64,000 bases of DNA from Pseudoips prasinana (lineage: Eukaryota > Arthropoda > Insecta > Lepidoptera > Nolidae). The DNA lies in the NCBI GenBank assembly GCA_951640165.1, contig OX621243.1, positions 7,006,001 to 7,070,000 on the forward strand. The letters run 5' to 3'. Shown here one piece after another: positions 22,625-34,020 of the stretch. How positions within the stretch are numbered: position 1 is the stretch's first letter; each line of letters opens with the position of its first letter. The notes under the pieces were generated by a model. The model searched no databases and was not told the origin of the DNA. It saw nothing but the letters and a program-made list of their open reading frames with translations. Made by a program: the position numbers and the translations under genes.

Positions 22625-22942
22625 ACTAGCTGTGCCCTACGGTTTTACCCGCGTTAAACTAAAATAAAATTATCACAGCTACTCCCCCGTAGGTGATAGC
22701 GTGATAATATTTAGCCTATATGTTGACCCGACCTCTTAGTAATGTTGATGCAAAATTTTAAGTAAATCCAATCTTTTTGAGTTTAGCCCGGTCATACATA
22801 CACACAAACAGATAAACATTCTAAAAACTATATTTTTTGCTTCTATATCGATTGTAGATCACGCCCCTAGTATCCCTTTTAAAAAATATTCAATGTACAG
22901 TTCTGACTTTCTTACGATTTTGTTATATGTATAGATATAGAT
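22625..22942 (+). repeat. AGCTGTGCCC-family repeat, 320-bp type
   Basis: It is complete from CTAGCTGTGCCCTACGGTT to TGTTATATGTATAGATATAG. It shares GTAGGTGATAGCGTGATAAT and TCGATTGTAGATCACGCCCC with 26907-27228. A run of ACACAAACAGATAAACA precedes the last third. It has no coding capacity. Confidence 0.65.
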
Positions 22943-23250
22943 GTACCAGCGGTCTCAAAAAGAATTAGCTAGGCAAGAGGTGGGACGACCACAATCTCCA
23001 ATGGACACGTTTGTCTTATTAAGCTATGGTTATAGGCTAGTGAAATAACTTAGATAGTGAAAAAATAGAGGTCGTAGACAGTCACTTTTGTGGCACAGAC
23101 GAATAGTTATCATCACTTAACATGTTCATTATAACTATGTTGCTATCTTCAGGAATAAGTTTCTCTTAGTTTTGATTCCCTGGATAAGTGAGGGCGGAGA
23201 TGCATGTGTTCTCTTTGTCCAATTCTTATCAGACTCTGAGAGTTATATAT
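22943..23250. other. No recognisable feature
   Basis: No gene or repeat is recognised. Confidence 0.45.
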
Positions 23251-23500
23251 ATAATAATAATATCCTGGGACGTTATGACCCCAAACTAAGCAGAGCTTGA
23301 ACTATGGAAACCAGATAACTAATATACTACATATAATACTTTTCTTTTGTAAATACATACATACTTATATAGATGATTACACCCAGACTCAGGACAAACA
23401 GACATGTTCATGGACACAAATATCTGTCCTGGGCGGGAATCGAATCCACGACCTCCGGTGTGAAAAGCAAGCATTTGCCAACCACGCCAATAGGCCCGTC
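23251..23500 (-). mobile_element. SINE-A (tRNA-headed SINE)
   Basis: On the minus strand the head has an A box (TTGGCGTGGTTGGCAAATGC) and a B box (GTGGATTCGATTCCCGCC). Then come a conserved body (ATGAACATGTCTGTTTGTCC), the 3' module (CTCTGCTTAGTTTGGGGTC) and a (ATT)n tail. The internal boxes identify a pol III-transcribed tRNA-derived SINE. Seven other copies of type A lie in the window. Confidence 0.75.
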
Positions 23501-24690
23501 AATTTATTGGTAATAAATAAGGAAAATGACATGAAAGGTTTACGTGCTTTCGAAGCTACAAGGGTATTAATAACGCTGTCTGACTTCAGGTTACTATTAA
23601 ATGCCCATAATATGTGGTATGTAATCTAGGAATTGATCACGTTGCAACTAGACCTGGTGATGGAGCCATTTCTTACATTTAGAAATAACCGATTCTATTA
23701 CTGCTTGAGGAAGTATTATTAACCTCAAACTTGTTAACTTCAGGCTGCTATTAACAAAAGTTTGGTAACATTTTAGTGTGAGCCGGAAATCTATCCTATT
23801 AGCACGTTACAAGGAAACCTTGTAGCCATTTTGGCTTTCAGGAATAACAGCTGCTTTTATTACTACAGGTTAGAAGGTACTACGTACTTTTCCCGTTTAC
23901 TGTCTCTATGCTATCTGTGTTAGATTTGTACTTAAGCTTAACTTATATAGTTTAGTATTAAGACCAATTGGATCATTTGATTACACTAAAAAGAAGTAGA
24001 CGTACTTTTTATTTGTATATTGCTGTTTAGACATTTTATTTTATTTATTAAGGAATATCAACATTCCATACATAGAGGTATTTATGAGAGTAAGTTATTT
24101 AAATATACTTTCCTTGTGTTGTAACAATTACTGATACCCACAGCATTTAAATAGTAAGTTTTACAAAAACGTTTATAAAAACATAGAATAAGAAAAAAAA
24201 ACTGACTGTAATTTTAAAACATTACTGGACACATAATTTCTTAAAATTTAGTTTAAAGTAAAGTCAGAGTTACAATAGGACCTGAAAAAATACATGGAAT
24301 AAAGGGAAAAGATCAACATACCAATAAAATGTAGTATTTGACGATATTGAACAAAATTGCGATGCTATAAACTTAGGAATAAAGGCCAAGAGTCAATAGA
24401 TATACCTACGGATTATTTTCTCAGTCACTGACCAGATCTAGACATTTGGCAGTTTTACGTATAATATTGATACGTAGTAACTTTACTATTATTATTTAAA
24501 CATGTATTCAAAATCGATCCTAAGTACAGTACCATCTTGTTTTTCATTTTTTCAAATTATTGATTCAGTGAGTAAGCATAAGACCCATCTGATGGGGTTA
24601 TGTCTCTTGTGAGTCACCTGTTACCACAAATGCGTTACTGACCTCTCTTCTCACCAACGTGCATATGGGACTATTCAAACACTACATACG
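23501..24690. other. No recognisable feature
   Basis: AT-rich spacer without support for genes. Confidence 0.45.
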
Positions 24691-24887
24691 CAACCACACT
24701 CATACACTGCATAAGCAATCATACTCACACAATGCATTGGCAATTATACTTATACACTACATAGGCAACCATACTCTCAAGTTGCATAAGCGACCATACT
24801 CACACTGCATATGTGACCATACTCAAACACGGCTGTGCAATCATACTCACACGCTGAATAGGCGACAAAAATCACAGGCTGAATCTC
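24691..24887. repeat. Minisatellite, 25-bp period, about 8 units
   Basis: Degenerate units start at 24691, 24716, 24741, 24766, 24791, 24814, 24838 and 24863 around the core CATACTCACACACTGCATA. A 93-codon open frame (24659-24940) runs through it and reads as a repeated H/T/L/Y/S peptide. This is a by-product of the tandem repeat and not evidence of a gene. Confidence 0.75.
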
Positions 24888-25428
24888 AACAAAATCATAT
24901 TAATAATCATATTAATGCTTTAATACAACGTATTATGTAATATCTATGAGGAACTCAACTGAGGATACACGTCCTACCCAGTTGAGTTTCTGATAAGAGT
25001 AAAAAACGCTCTTAAAATCATCTGTATTCTATTTATTTTTCTACCCATATCTAGCTATGCACCTCTTTAAGTACAACTCGTATACTCCTACTATCTATAT
25101 TGGAAGAATAAACTAAATATATTATCAATTTAAAATCTAACAAGCATATAACATTTCCCATCCATTATATTTGAAATACGTTACTATAAATCAAAAAGTA
25201 TTAAAATTACCATACTGCAGAGCCAACTATAAATCTCATCATTTTGAAATAGCCGAGCATGCCATGAATCTAAAAGTCATGTTCGTGTATCGGTATTACC
25301 TTCACTCTTTGTTAAAAATATTATACAGAATACATAATTTTTAAGAAAAATAAAATACTTCAATGGGCTTACAAGTTTGTAACACAAATCGTGGACTTAA
25401 GGAGCTTAATTTGTCTGTGAACTTAATA
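24888..25428. other. No recognisable feature
   Basis: AT-rich spacer. Confidence 0.45.
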
Positions 25429-25659
25429 ACAATAATATCCAAGGACATTATTCACACACGGCTTTGTACTATGAAAATCAGAAAACTGATATACTACATA
25501 TGCTACTTTTATTTTGTAAATACATACTTATATAGATAATTATAGACACAGGACAAACAGATAAGTTCATGTACATTAATACCTGTCTTGGGTGGGAATC
25601 GAACCCACGACCTCTGGCGTGAAAAGCAAGCGTTTGCCAACCACGCCAACGGACCCGTC
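25429..25659 (-). mobile_element. SINE-A
   Basis: It has the same organisation as 23251-23500: the A box TTGGCGTGGTTGGCAAACGC and B box GTGGGTTCGATTCCCACC on the minus strand, with a somewhat eroded 3' module. Confidence 0.75.
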
Positions 25660-25744
25660 CAGCTCGTTCATCGACGTATGCCTGTACATTTTCATTCTAA
25701 TTACTCAGCCTTCACGTCACCGTCCTGTCTGCCTTTAGGATTCA

Positions 25745-25826
25745 TTGGGGCTCGAGGACGGATACCTGGTCAGAATCGTGTGCGCGAAAGGCAAGCATTT
25801 ACCAACAAGTCAACTGGCCCGTTAAA
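25745..25826 (-). repeat. SINE-A head remnant
   Basis: ACGGGCCAGTTGACTTGTTG and GTAAATGCTTGCCTTTCGCG on the minus strand resemble the SINE-A head. The B box is decayed. Confidence 0.45.
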
Positions 25827-26363
25827 TACTTATGAAATTAAAGGAAATCATATCGTTATAATAATTTATGTCGATACGAATAGATAGACAATAATTATAT
25901 ATTTATATGCCAGAATTTTTGAATTAACAACGGATTGACAATTAGTATAAAAAAAAAACTTAAATTATCAACTAAAGAAACGTAAAACTAAGTACTAAGA
26001 ATATATACTTACATTTAAATTAAAATAAAATATATACATATTATTATATATATATATAAATAATATATTATTGTGTAATCGTAATATTAAATATCTCATA
26101 GCTGTCATTATGTGTAAACCGTGGACAAATTGTATGGTCATTCCCACAATTCCAAAGTACCGTTATTAACCACACGTGTAACTCTTATCGTGCCTACTCA
26201 AAAGTTTAAGTACAAAAACAGTTAGACACAAATTACGCCACACACTTCTTAAAACCGATAATGGAATCACAAGAAATAGCGAGGACCACGCTTTTAAAAG
26301 TAATACTCACTCAAATAGTGTGATAACAATAAGTTGAAAACTCAGTGGAAGGTCATATATCAT
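25827..26363. other. No recognisable feature
   Basis: Very AT-rich. TA-rich simple sequence lies around 26035-26070. Confidence 0.45.
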
Positions 26364-26678
26364 ACTAGCTGTGCCCGCGACTTCGTCCGCGTGTTAATTA
26401 GAATATTTCGTTTATTTTTGTAAAATAAAAGACTTTTTCTCAAATAAAAGTAGCCTAAGTTACTCCTTATTACATCAGCTACCTGCCAATAAAAGTGCCG
26501 TCAAAATCGGTTTAGCCATTTCAGAGATTAGCCGGAACAAACAGACAGACAGACAGACAAAAATTGTAAAAAATGTTATTTTGGTGTATGTACCGTATAT
26601 ATATTCATATTAATGTAGTAAAAACCGGTTATTTCAATATTACAAACAGACACTCCAATTTTATTTATTTGTATAGAT
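26364..26678 (+). repeat. AGCTGTGCCC-family repeat, GACTTCGTCCGCG type
   Basis: It begins ACTAGCTGTGCCCGCGACTT, contains a (ACAG)n run at 26540-26560 and ends TTATTTGTATAGAT. The start and end are family-typical but the interior differs from the 320-bp type. Confidence 0.6.
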
Positions 26679-26906
26679 TATTGAAGTAGTGATATTTTTA
26701 CAGTACTTGCCACACTGACCTATGGTCTAATATATTTTTCTAGACTCTGAGCTGCTAAGTACTAGAAACTTGTCTTGTTACAAACATCCCAATAATTATT
26801 TGATATTAATAATTTGGCCGAAAAGACTGGACTTTTGACACACAAGTTGTCATTTAAAATTTTTATAGGTCTCCAAAACAATAAAGTTGGTAGACTTTAT
26901 TATAAT

Positions 26907-27228
26907 ACTAGCTGTGCCCCGCGGTTTTACCCGTGTTAAATTTTATAAATTATCATAGCTCCTCCCCCGTAGGTGATAGCGTAATAACATGGAGCCTATA
27001 TGTTGACCCGATCTCTTAGTAATATTCATGCAAAATTTGAAGTAAATCCATGCAGTACTTTTTGAGCTTAACCCGGACATACATACAGACAAACAGACAC
27101 ACAGACAAAAATTCTCAAAACTATATTTTTGACTTCGATATCGATTGTAGATCACGCCCCAAGTATCCATTTAAAAAAATATTCAATGTACAGTTTGACT
27201 TTCCTAAGATTTTATTATATGTATAGAT
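26907..27228 (+). repeat. AGCTGTGCCC-family repeat, 320-bp type
   Basis: It is complete from ACTAGCTGTGCCCCGCGGTT to TTATATGTATAGAT and nearly collinear with 22625-22942 and the 3' part at 13160-13372. The minus-strand open frame over it is not a gene. Confidence 0.65.
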
Positions 27229-27239
27229 AATATTTAACA

Positions 27240-27240
<1 letters not shown>

Positions 27241-27266
<26 letters not shown>
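27241..27266. repeat. Poly-T tract of about 25 bp
   Basis: A homopolymer of T is followed by TTAATATTAATAATAATG and TTTATTGGTTCTAG, which could be the tail side of a minus-strand retroelement (poly-A on the other strand). Confidence 0.7.
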
Positions 27267-27270
<4 letters not shown>

Positions 27271-29540
27271 TAATAATAATGTTTATTGGTTCTAGAAAAA
27301 GAAAATACAATTATACTTATACTTAAATTACAGTCTAGTTTTTACTTTAAATCGGCTTGTATAAAAGAAAATGTTTTAAAAATGGCATGGTAAATATGGA
27401 GATTTTCTCCATATACACAGTGAGTGATTGAGACAGAGGACAGTATCTCGAAATCTTCATAAGTAGGTATTTACAGATTTACGTTTAGCTTTTTAACATT
27501 ATATTATCTGTAACATCCGAAAAAAATATTATAAAACAAGTGACATTCAAAATAAAATAAAATAAAAACAAAACCTAATATATAATCTTTGAAACTATTT
27601 CTATCCCTGTTTTTAATTTTCAACATCATGTTTCATAATTTTTGACAACAACTGGCTCGCGCCAGATTTGATGTTTCGAGCATATGGATATAATGTTTTA
27701 TTTTTACAGTCAATGTAATGTAACAAGATTCTACGTTTTTTTTTAAATTATACATTGTAAAAGTTTATGTACATACTTCACTTAAACTATTTTCTACATA
27801 TTCGTCTGACTATAAATGCTCCCGGCCGGCTAAATCACTAATCTTGACGGAGATAAGCCGTAAAATTATAGGTCATAATACTAAAGTAGGTACGCATGTG
27901 TTTCTCACTCTTGAAATATGTGGAAATATAGTATTCAGATGAAACTAGACTATTAACTAAATTTAAACAATTAAAGAATGACATATTATAAAAGATCGAA
28001 TGATAAAACATTATAGGATAAAATAAGAAATTACCGTAAAGTATCATAACACACCTACAATCGATCTTTTATAATTTTTTGCGTGCGGTATACGTAAAAA
28101 ATTCTTTACCATCCGTGCTAATCTAAGACTGTGTTACGGTATTACAGGAGAGCAATGCAAATAACTTAACTGTTGTTTCCCTGCAATATTCGAGAGTTCA
28201 CTAAACACTTACTCCATATCGGAGGTTGATATTAAATTACTTGCTGTACCTCTGCCAACAATATCTACAGACTGATAAAGCACAGAGGTAAGGCGAGGTT
28301 TCACTGTAAAATGAGATTTAATCAATGACTTTAAATTGTATTTGTGAGTATAAAGATTTTAGCTTAGCAAAAACACATTTTAGTAAAGAAAAGTAAGTTT
28401 ATTAAATTAAGTCAATAGGGGATTAAATGTGCTCTAGTGCTTGGGTGGCCTAAATTGTGTATTTAAGATGACGGTTAAAATATTGCAGATAAATATGAGA
28501 TTTTTTATATTTCAAATTTATTATGCTACATATATCAGGAGTGGCCTAGTTTATACCTATTAACGCTTGTAATGCCTATATATAGAAGTAATCCTAAATT
28601 TAAGACGTCAAAAAAATATAGTATTCATGTAAAATAATTTCATAACGCTAATCTACCTTTTTGTAAATATTTTACAGCTCCTATAATTTTATTTTAAAAC
28701 GCTCATAAATGTCTCCGTCCCATTCACGTCTCCACCCAAGATACCCACCTACCTTCAGATACTACCTCTCTTCGATTCTGATAATAATCTTATTCTTCTT
28801 TCTATGACAACTAAAACTAAAGCAGCTAAGTAGATATTTTTGGACTAGTTACCAAGGAGTCAATATGTACTGTGCATAATTATGTACGTTGTAAAAAAGC
28901 TCGGACGAAAATCACAGATCGCTTTCACATAGCGCATATGAGTAAGGAGAGTTTAACTATCAATTCGGATGCAGAGTACATGAGACCCTAATTTAAACTA
29001 TGACTCCACTCCTGACTTGGAATAGGCAAATCGAGAAGTGCGTGGTGGGGTCAGAGGAGTCATTCCGAGCCCCCGAATACATGTATAAGTAGATCATTTT
29101 TGAAAAGAACTGATACTCTTCCACTGCTGGACCGATATTAAACAAACAGCTTAGAACCACCGCAAGGAAACTGGCATTCAGATAAAAAAGCCGAATCAAA
29201 ATTGGTCTAGTCGTTTGAGAGCTACGATGCCATTATTAATCTGTATACAAATATAATTCCATATTACTTTTATTCTCTTAAATAATTTGTAAACATCTTC
29301 GTTCCGTATGCTTTCCGACAGAAGGTCTACCCACCTAGCTACAAATGCAACCTGACAGGAGCGGAAGCTCTCTGATAATGATCTAGCGATCGGTGTGCTT
29401 CGCGTCTGTCTTTGACAATGGACACCGAAAAACTACTACAACTTGAAATTGTAGAGTAAAGAATACTTGTTTGCCGTAGTATGTTTGGACGTTAGGTTAT
29501 ACGTAGATATATTGTGCTTTAAGTTGTAAACGATAGGAAC
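27267..29540. other. No recognisable gene or repeat
   Basis: Over two kilobases of AT-rich DNA. The open frames at 27838-28047 (-) and 28993-29199 (-) carry no motif I recognise. Confidence 0.4.
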
Positions 29541-29544
29541 CCGA

Positions 29545-29893
29545 TAGGAGCTCATAGCTAGATGCTCTCATCGGTCCGTAAGCGATCGGTGAGGTTAAGC
29601 AACTAGGCTCGCGGTCAGTCCATAGATGGGTGACTACCAAAGTGGTTTCATTTCTGAGCGTCTCCGTGCTTCGGATGGCACGTTAAGCTGTCGGTCCCGC
29701 TTGTAGTCATTAGACAACAATTGTTAAGCCATGTTAAAGGCTTACTGGGCGGCTTGGACAACTCTGAGACTAGGGTTCCAGTTGATGTCATCAGAGAACA
29801 GTCGTTAAGTCATATCAGGGGTTTGCTGGGGGGCTTTAACAACTCTGACACTAGGGTAACCACTGCTCATACGATAATTAAGTAAGTACGATA
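29545..29893 (+). mobile_element. 5S-headed SINE with internally duplicated 3' body
   Basis: The head carries both blocks that resemble the internal promoter of 5S rRNA genes: GTGAGGTTAAGCAACT and CATAGATGGGTGAC, 20 bp apart. The 3' body (GTAGTCATTAGACAAC to ACTAGGGTT) occurs twice in direct repeat with an offset of about 81 bp (about 29700-29780 and 29781-29860). The tail is CGATAATTAAGTAAGTA. It is non-coding. Confidence 0.7.
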
Positions 29894-29912
29894 GTTTAAT
29901 AAATAAAAAAAT

Positions 29913-30162
29913 GACGGTCAGCGTAGCCTAGCTGGTGGTGCTCCTGCCTACGAAGCTGGTGGTCCTGGGTTCGAATCCCGTAAGTGCAAGTATTAGTGTG
30001 ATGGGCACGAATATTTGTTTCTGAGTCATGGATGTTTTCTATGTATTTAAGTATATATCTATCTATATAAGTATGTATATCGTCGCCTGGTACCCATAGT
30101 ACAAGCTTTGCTTAGTTTGGGGCTAGGATGATCTGTGTGACATTGTCCCGAGATATTAATAT
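29913..30162 (+). mobile_element. SINE-B (tRNA-headed SINE), full copy
   Basis: The A box GCGTAGCCTAGCTGGTGGTG and B box CTGGGTTCGAATCCCG are almost tRNA-perfect. The body has TCTGAGTCATGGATGTTTTC, and the 3' module is TTTGCTTAGTTTGGGGCTAG, then TGTCCCGAGATATTAATA. It could be mistaken for a tRNA gene, but no acceptor stem closes around it and the SINE body follows. Confidence 0.75.
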
Positions 30163-30166
30163 GTTG

Positions 30167-30241
30167 GTACAACTAAGAAACTGCCATCTGATCTCAAACT
30201 ACTGCCTATTATGAGATCAGATGGCAGTATCTTAGTTGTAC
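30167..30241. repeat. Inverted repeat, 30-bp arms, 15-bp loop
   Basis: The arms match in 29 of 30 positions. The right arm is part of a SINE 3' module (GAGATCAGATGGCAGT), so the left arm is an inverted copy of SINE sequence. Confidence 0.85.
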
Positions 30242-30425
30242 AAAGATATTTTTGTCTATGTTGTCTGTACTATGGCAACCAGACCACTGATAAACCTACT
30301 TAAATATTTCTAGATAGATAAATACTTTAGATAAATTAGTGTCAGACACAGAACACATAATCGTACCCATCATACTAAGACTTGTCCTAGGTGTGGATCG
30401 AATGCACGACCTTAGGTTTAACAAT
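30242..30425 (-). mobile_element. SINE-C, decayed copy
   Basis: The minus strand shows a B box-like GTGCATTCGATCCACACC, TATGATGGGTACGATTATGT and the 3' module around 30260 (GTTGCCATAGTACAG). The A box is lost. Confidence 0.5.
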
Positions 30426-30545
30426 CAGTTACAATCAACAGTAACATGGCTATATGCAAACTAAGCAACATGCCAAAAAAAATACAAAAATACAAAATTC
30501 GTAAAAAAGATTTCGCTTCACATAAAAACCTGCTGATTAAATAAA

Positions 30546-30713
30546 GCACTTTGTATGAAGAGCTAATGAATATACTGATCAGCTGAAGCACTTTCTATAA
30601 AGAGCCAATAAACATGCTTATTAACTGACGCAGTTTTTGTGAATAGCCAATAAACATGCTGATAAGCTGACGCACTTTGTATTAAGAGTCAATAAACATC
30701 TAAAACAAGAGAC
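30546..30713. repeat. Minisatellite, 42-bp period, 4 units
   Basis: Units start at 30546, 30588, 30630 and 30672 with the core GCACTTTGTAT.AAGAGCCAAT and AACATGCTGAT. Divergence between units is moderate. Confidence 0.75.
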
Positions 30714-30825
30714 GCACTATGCTCACGTTTAAAAAAACATGTGTTTTGTAAATATATGTTCTACACAGCAAGTTGCAGATTAGGTAGGTATGATTAATTC
30801 CCCCTTTTATCTTTTTTTTACATTA

Positions 30826-31242
30826 TTAACACACAGTCATCTGAGCCAAAACTAAGCAAAGCTTGTATTATGGAAACCAGAATATAACTGATGAAGGTTT
30901 GTGAGTGTGTGGTAAAAGTTTGTGAGTGTGTGAGTGTGTATTTTGTTACTTCTTCACGTCTAAACGGCTGGAGCGATTTTTATAAAACTTGGTATGGAGT
31001 AAGCTGACACACTGGATTAACATATAATCTATTATTTTTAAAGTTTAACGCGGGTAAAGCCGCTGGCACGGCTGGTACTGCATATACTACTTTTCTTTTG
31101 TAAATACTTACTTATAAACATAATTACGTCCAGACTTATGACAAACCGACATGTTCATGCAAATAAATGTCCTGCGTGGGAATCGAACCTACGACCTGTG
31201 GCATGAAAGGCAAGTATATACCAACCTCGCCATCCGGCTCAT
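30826..31242 (-). mobile_element. SINE-A split by a nested insertion
   Basis: The 3' module (30830-30890, minus strand) and the head plus body (31079-31242, with B box GTAGGTTCGATTCCCACG) together make a complete SINE-A. They are separated by about 185 bp of another family at 30892-31076. Confidence 0.65.
30892..31076 (-). mobile_element. AGCTGTGCCC-like element nested in SINE-A
   Basis: Its right end carries AACGCGGGTAAAGCCGCTGG and CACGGCTGGTA, the complement of the AGC.GTGCC..CGG.TTTACCCGCG family start. Its left end is GT-rich (GTGAGTGTGTGAGTGTGT). Flanks reading ACTG on both sides may be a short target duplication. Confidence 0.5.
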
Positions 31243-32640
31243 CTCATTATGAAGACTTAACCTGTCTGCTACTAGCCCAATAGAAAAACGAATCATTCGA
31301 GCACCGTTTCACGATTCCAAATACCACATACCAAGGAAAATATTCTTAGAAATTTTAAGTCCACACAATTCCTTTGGAGTTAACAGCTAGTGCACGTCAG
31401 TTTTGTGCATGTCTGTGGAAATAAAATACCTACTTAAAGAATTATATTTCAAAGCGGATGTCGCAATTCTATAGGTAAGTATCCTGGAATAGAGTCGTTT
31501 CAAACTATCGATGGTTGCGCGACAATTTAGTTTACGTAATATTAGTGTGTAAATGCCTTGAATGTTGTACCATCTGGAGTCTTCAGGGGTAATGACGCTA
31601 TACGTAACCCCCGGGTTGTGGAATCGGGTAGAAACATATGATGAGCTAAGAGCTGTACGACTAGATAAGCACCTCTACCTTCCAGAACTAATGTTGTCTA
31701 ATAACATAATATTATGCCCATCTGATGGTTAATGGTGAAGTCTTGGTGTGAGCGAAGTGGTCACCAAACATCAGCGAAGATTTAGTAACGGCTTAAGGAA
31801 TGTCTTGATTCTGTCCCTACGTTTAAGAGCTACGATGGCACAGATAGACAAACAGACATTCTTCAACCTTATAACCTCATCATCACGTTTAAAAAGGCTC
31901 TTAGTTAGGACTTAGATACTTGAAGTGGTATATTAAGCTATTATGTATATATAATTTTAAAGTGGCTCCTAAAATCGAAATCATAATTGTATCATCAAAA
32001 AATAAAATAAAGTGTTAACTTTGGTAGCCAAATTATTAAAACTACTGAGACAAGGAAAGACAAAGAAGGCGAGATAAAGAATAAGAAGGTGTATAGTAAG
32101 ATGTCATCTTAAAAAAAATGCAGAGTATTTAATTTGATACATAGAAGTATAGGTTAGAGATAGACCTACACTAAAATGTGCTGTCAACCATCAGTTTAGG
32201 CCCCAATTTAATTCTTAAAAGAGGGGACCACGCTACGTTGGCGAATACACTTTGATCAGGACTACGACGTTATAACGTAGGCAATAAAGGCTCTTTTTGT
32301 AGAGCAGGTTTATCCACGGACATGACGTCTCTCCCACCTAGAGGAGTGTGTTGATATCCTTATGTATTATTTGTCCTATGTGCATAGAATTCGACGGCAT
32401 TGCTTAAAATAAAGGTTATTCTCATAAAGAGTGCTAAAGACAAAGATAATTGTTACGGTTTTCATATACCATAGATTTAAGGTAATATAGTATGAAACTG
32501 CAAATCAAAAAATTTGTATCCTAAGCAAAAATACTAATTGCACTGCAAAATAACTATCTTAAAATATTATTCTAATCTTAGCAGCAATTTAAGTTCATGA
32601 GGCATTGCTATTTAGGTACTTATATTAAAGTTTTTTTGTA
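31243..32640. other. No recognisable gene or repeat
   Basis: Contains two slightly GC-richer parts (31590-31680 and 32220-32350) without open frames or partners in the window. Confidence 0.4.
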
Positions 32641-32641
32641 T

Positions 32642-32870
32642 AGTAATATCCTGGGACATTATATTTATATTTACAATCTGATCAGTGAACACTGATCCCA
32701 AAACTAAGCAGAACTTGTACTACGGATAGCAGATAACTGATGTAATACATATAAGTTTTCTTTTGCAAATACAAGATAAATTTCTATCCTGGGTGGAAAT
32801 CGAACCCACGACTTGCGGCGTGAAAAAAAAGCAAGCATCTACCAACAAACTGTGCCTACTGGCCCTAGAT
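32642..32870 (-). mobile_element. SINE-A with small indels
   Basis: The minus strand has B box GTGGGTTCGATTTCCACC, the TCTGCTTAGTTTTGGGATC 3' module and the ATGTCCCAGGATATTAC end. An extra poly-A in the head and a duplicated GATCAGTGAACACTGATC palindrome at 32680-32697 distinguish it. Confidence 0.65.
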
Positions 32871-33002
32871 GGTTTGTGTAAATAAATTTGTTTCGATTGG
32901 TCAGGTTTTCTAGTAGCGAAATACATTTTCAGTTACGCCCGGGTAAATTTGCAGAGCAATATACTGATATTTGATTTGTAAATTATTTAATTGATGAATA
33001 TA

Positions 33003-33186
33003 AATTAATCGGAGATGTTCTCAAGAAAGGTCAGGTCAGAAGTACCCTAATACGGCGAGCATGTATGGAGAATATAATGACAGTAAACGAAGCAAAAGAA
33101 GTGTGCAAACATCATGACAAACGAAAATCTGTTATCTCTGCCTACCCCACTGGGAAACAGGCGTGAGAGTCTATCTATGTATGTAT
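33003..33186 (+). mobile_element. RTE-2 LINE C-terminal end, 5'-truncated
   Basis: Translation shows GDVLKKGQVRS, RRACMENIMTVNEAKEVC and SAYPTGKQA followed by a stop and a (TATG)n tail. It is the same C-terminal domain as at 17910, 40800, 42655 and 54450. Confidence 0.65.
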
Positions 33187-33693
33187 AAATTGATGGGTGA
33201 TATGATAAGTTCTTTGATTTACATTTAAAAATATCCCATACATTAATATTAATTAAATAAATCTAATAAATTCAAGTTGTGAGCATTCGTGTTTCGGCTT
33301 TGACCCCACAGGACAGCTATTTTTGTAACTTATAAATCTGTGTGTTTCATTAGGTAAAGTCCCCGAGATTTAGATATTTGTTGAACTAATTCTTTACTTA
33401 GATAAAGAAATCGAATGCTTTATTTTATTTAAGTAAACGCCTCTTACCTTAATAAAAGAAAACATTCGGTTTCCATAATAAAGTAGCAAGTATTTACGAT
33501 GACGCATATTATAATTTGTTTTATTGAAAACTGAGCTTGACGTTTAATTGACTCATAAAGATGTTATGCCGTTACAACTCAATTAATCAGCTCCCATCTT
33601 AATGTTAATGTTTACGCTCCTATTAGATTGTCATTATTAATGTCAATAAAAAACTATGACATAAAAAAAGCTCCGATATCAATGACAAAAATA
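33187..33693. other. No recognisable feature
   Basis: AT-rich spacer. Confidence 0.45.
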
Positions 33694-33872
33694 GATTTGT
33701 GTGATGAGCACAAATATTTGTTTCTGAGTCATATATGTTTTCTATGTATATGAGTATTTATCTATCTATATAAGTTTGTATATCGTCGCCTGGTACCCAT
33801 AGTACAAGCTTTGCGTAGTTTGGGGCTAGGATGATCTGTGTGACATTGTCCCTAGATATTATTATTATTATA
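33694..33872 (+). mobile_element. SINE-B, head-less copy
   Basis: It runs from TGTGTGATGAGCACAAATAT through TACCCATAGTACAAGCTTTG to a (ATT)n tail. It equals the body of 29913-30162. Confidence 0.65.
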
Positions 33873-33920
33873 AAAATTGATTCTTATTTATTTTTTGCTT
33901 CGTTACTCTGCTAAGACAAA

Positions 33921-34020
33921 GGCCGTAGGTTCGATTCCCACTCAGGAAAAATATTTGTGCGATGAGCACGATTATTTGTTGTGTCTGGATGTCATTTATC
34001 TATAATATGTATGTATTTAG
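33921..34020 (+). mobile_element. SINE-C, 5' part
   Basis: B box GTAGGTTCGATTCCCACT, then GCGATGAGCACGATTATTTG and GTGTCTGGATGTCATTTATC. It is cut off where SINE-D begins. Confidence 0.6.

Noticed and set aside
24659..24940. Protein-coding gene for a His/Thr-rich repeat protein
   Set aside because: The frame is explained by the 25-bp minisatellite and has no promoter, splice or conservation evidence.
25588..25887. 99-codon plus-strand ORF as a gene
   Set aside because: Its first third is the antisense of a SINE-A head (the GGNRTHDL peptide arises from the B box). The same peptide appears at 23440 and 63460 for the same reason.
29545..29640. True 5S rRNA gene
   Set aside because: Only the internal promoter region resembles 5S rRNA. 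The 5' and 3' ends that would form the terminal helix are absent and a SINE body follows.
29913..29990. tRNA gene on the plus strand (clear A and B boxes)
   Set aside because: No acceptor stem closes around the boxes, and the SINE-B body, 3' module and tail follow. The same head recurs at 55011-55266.
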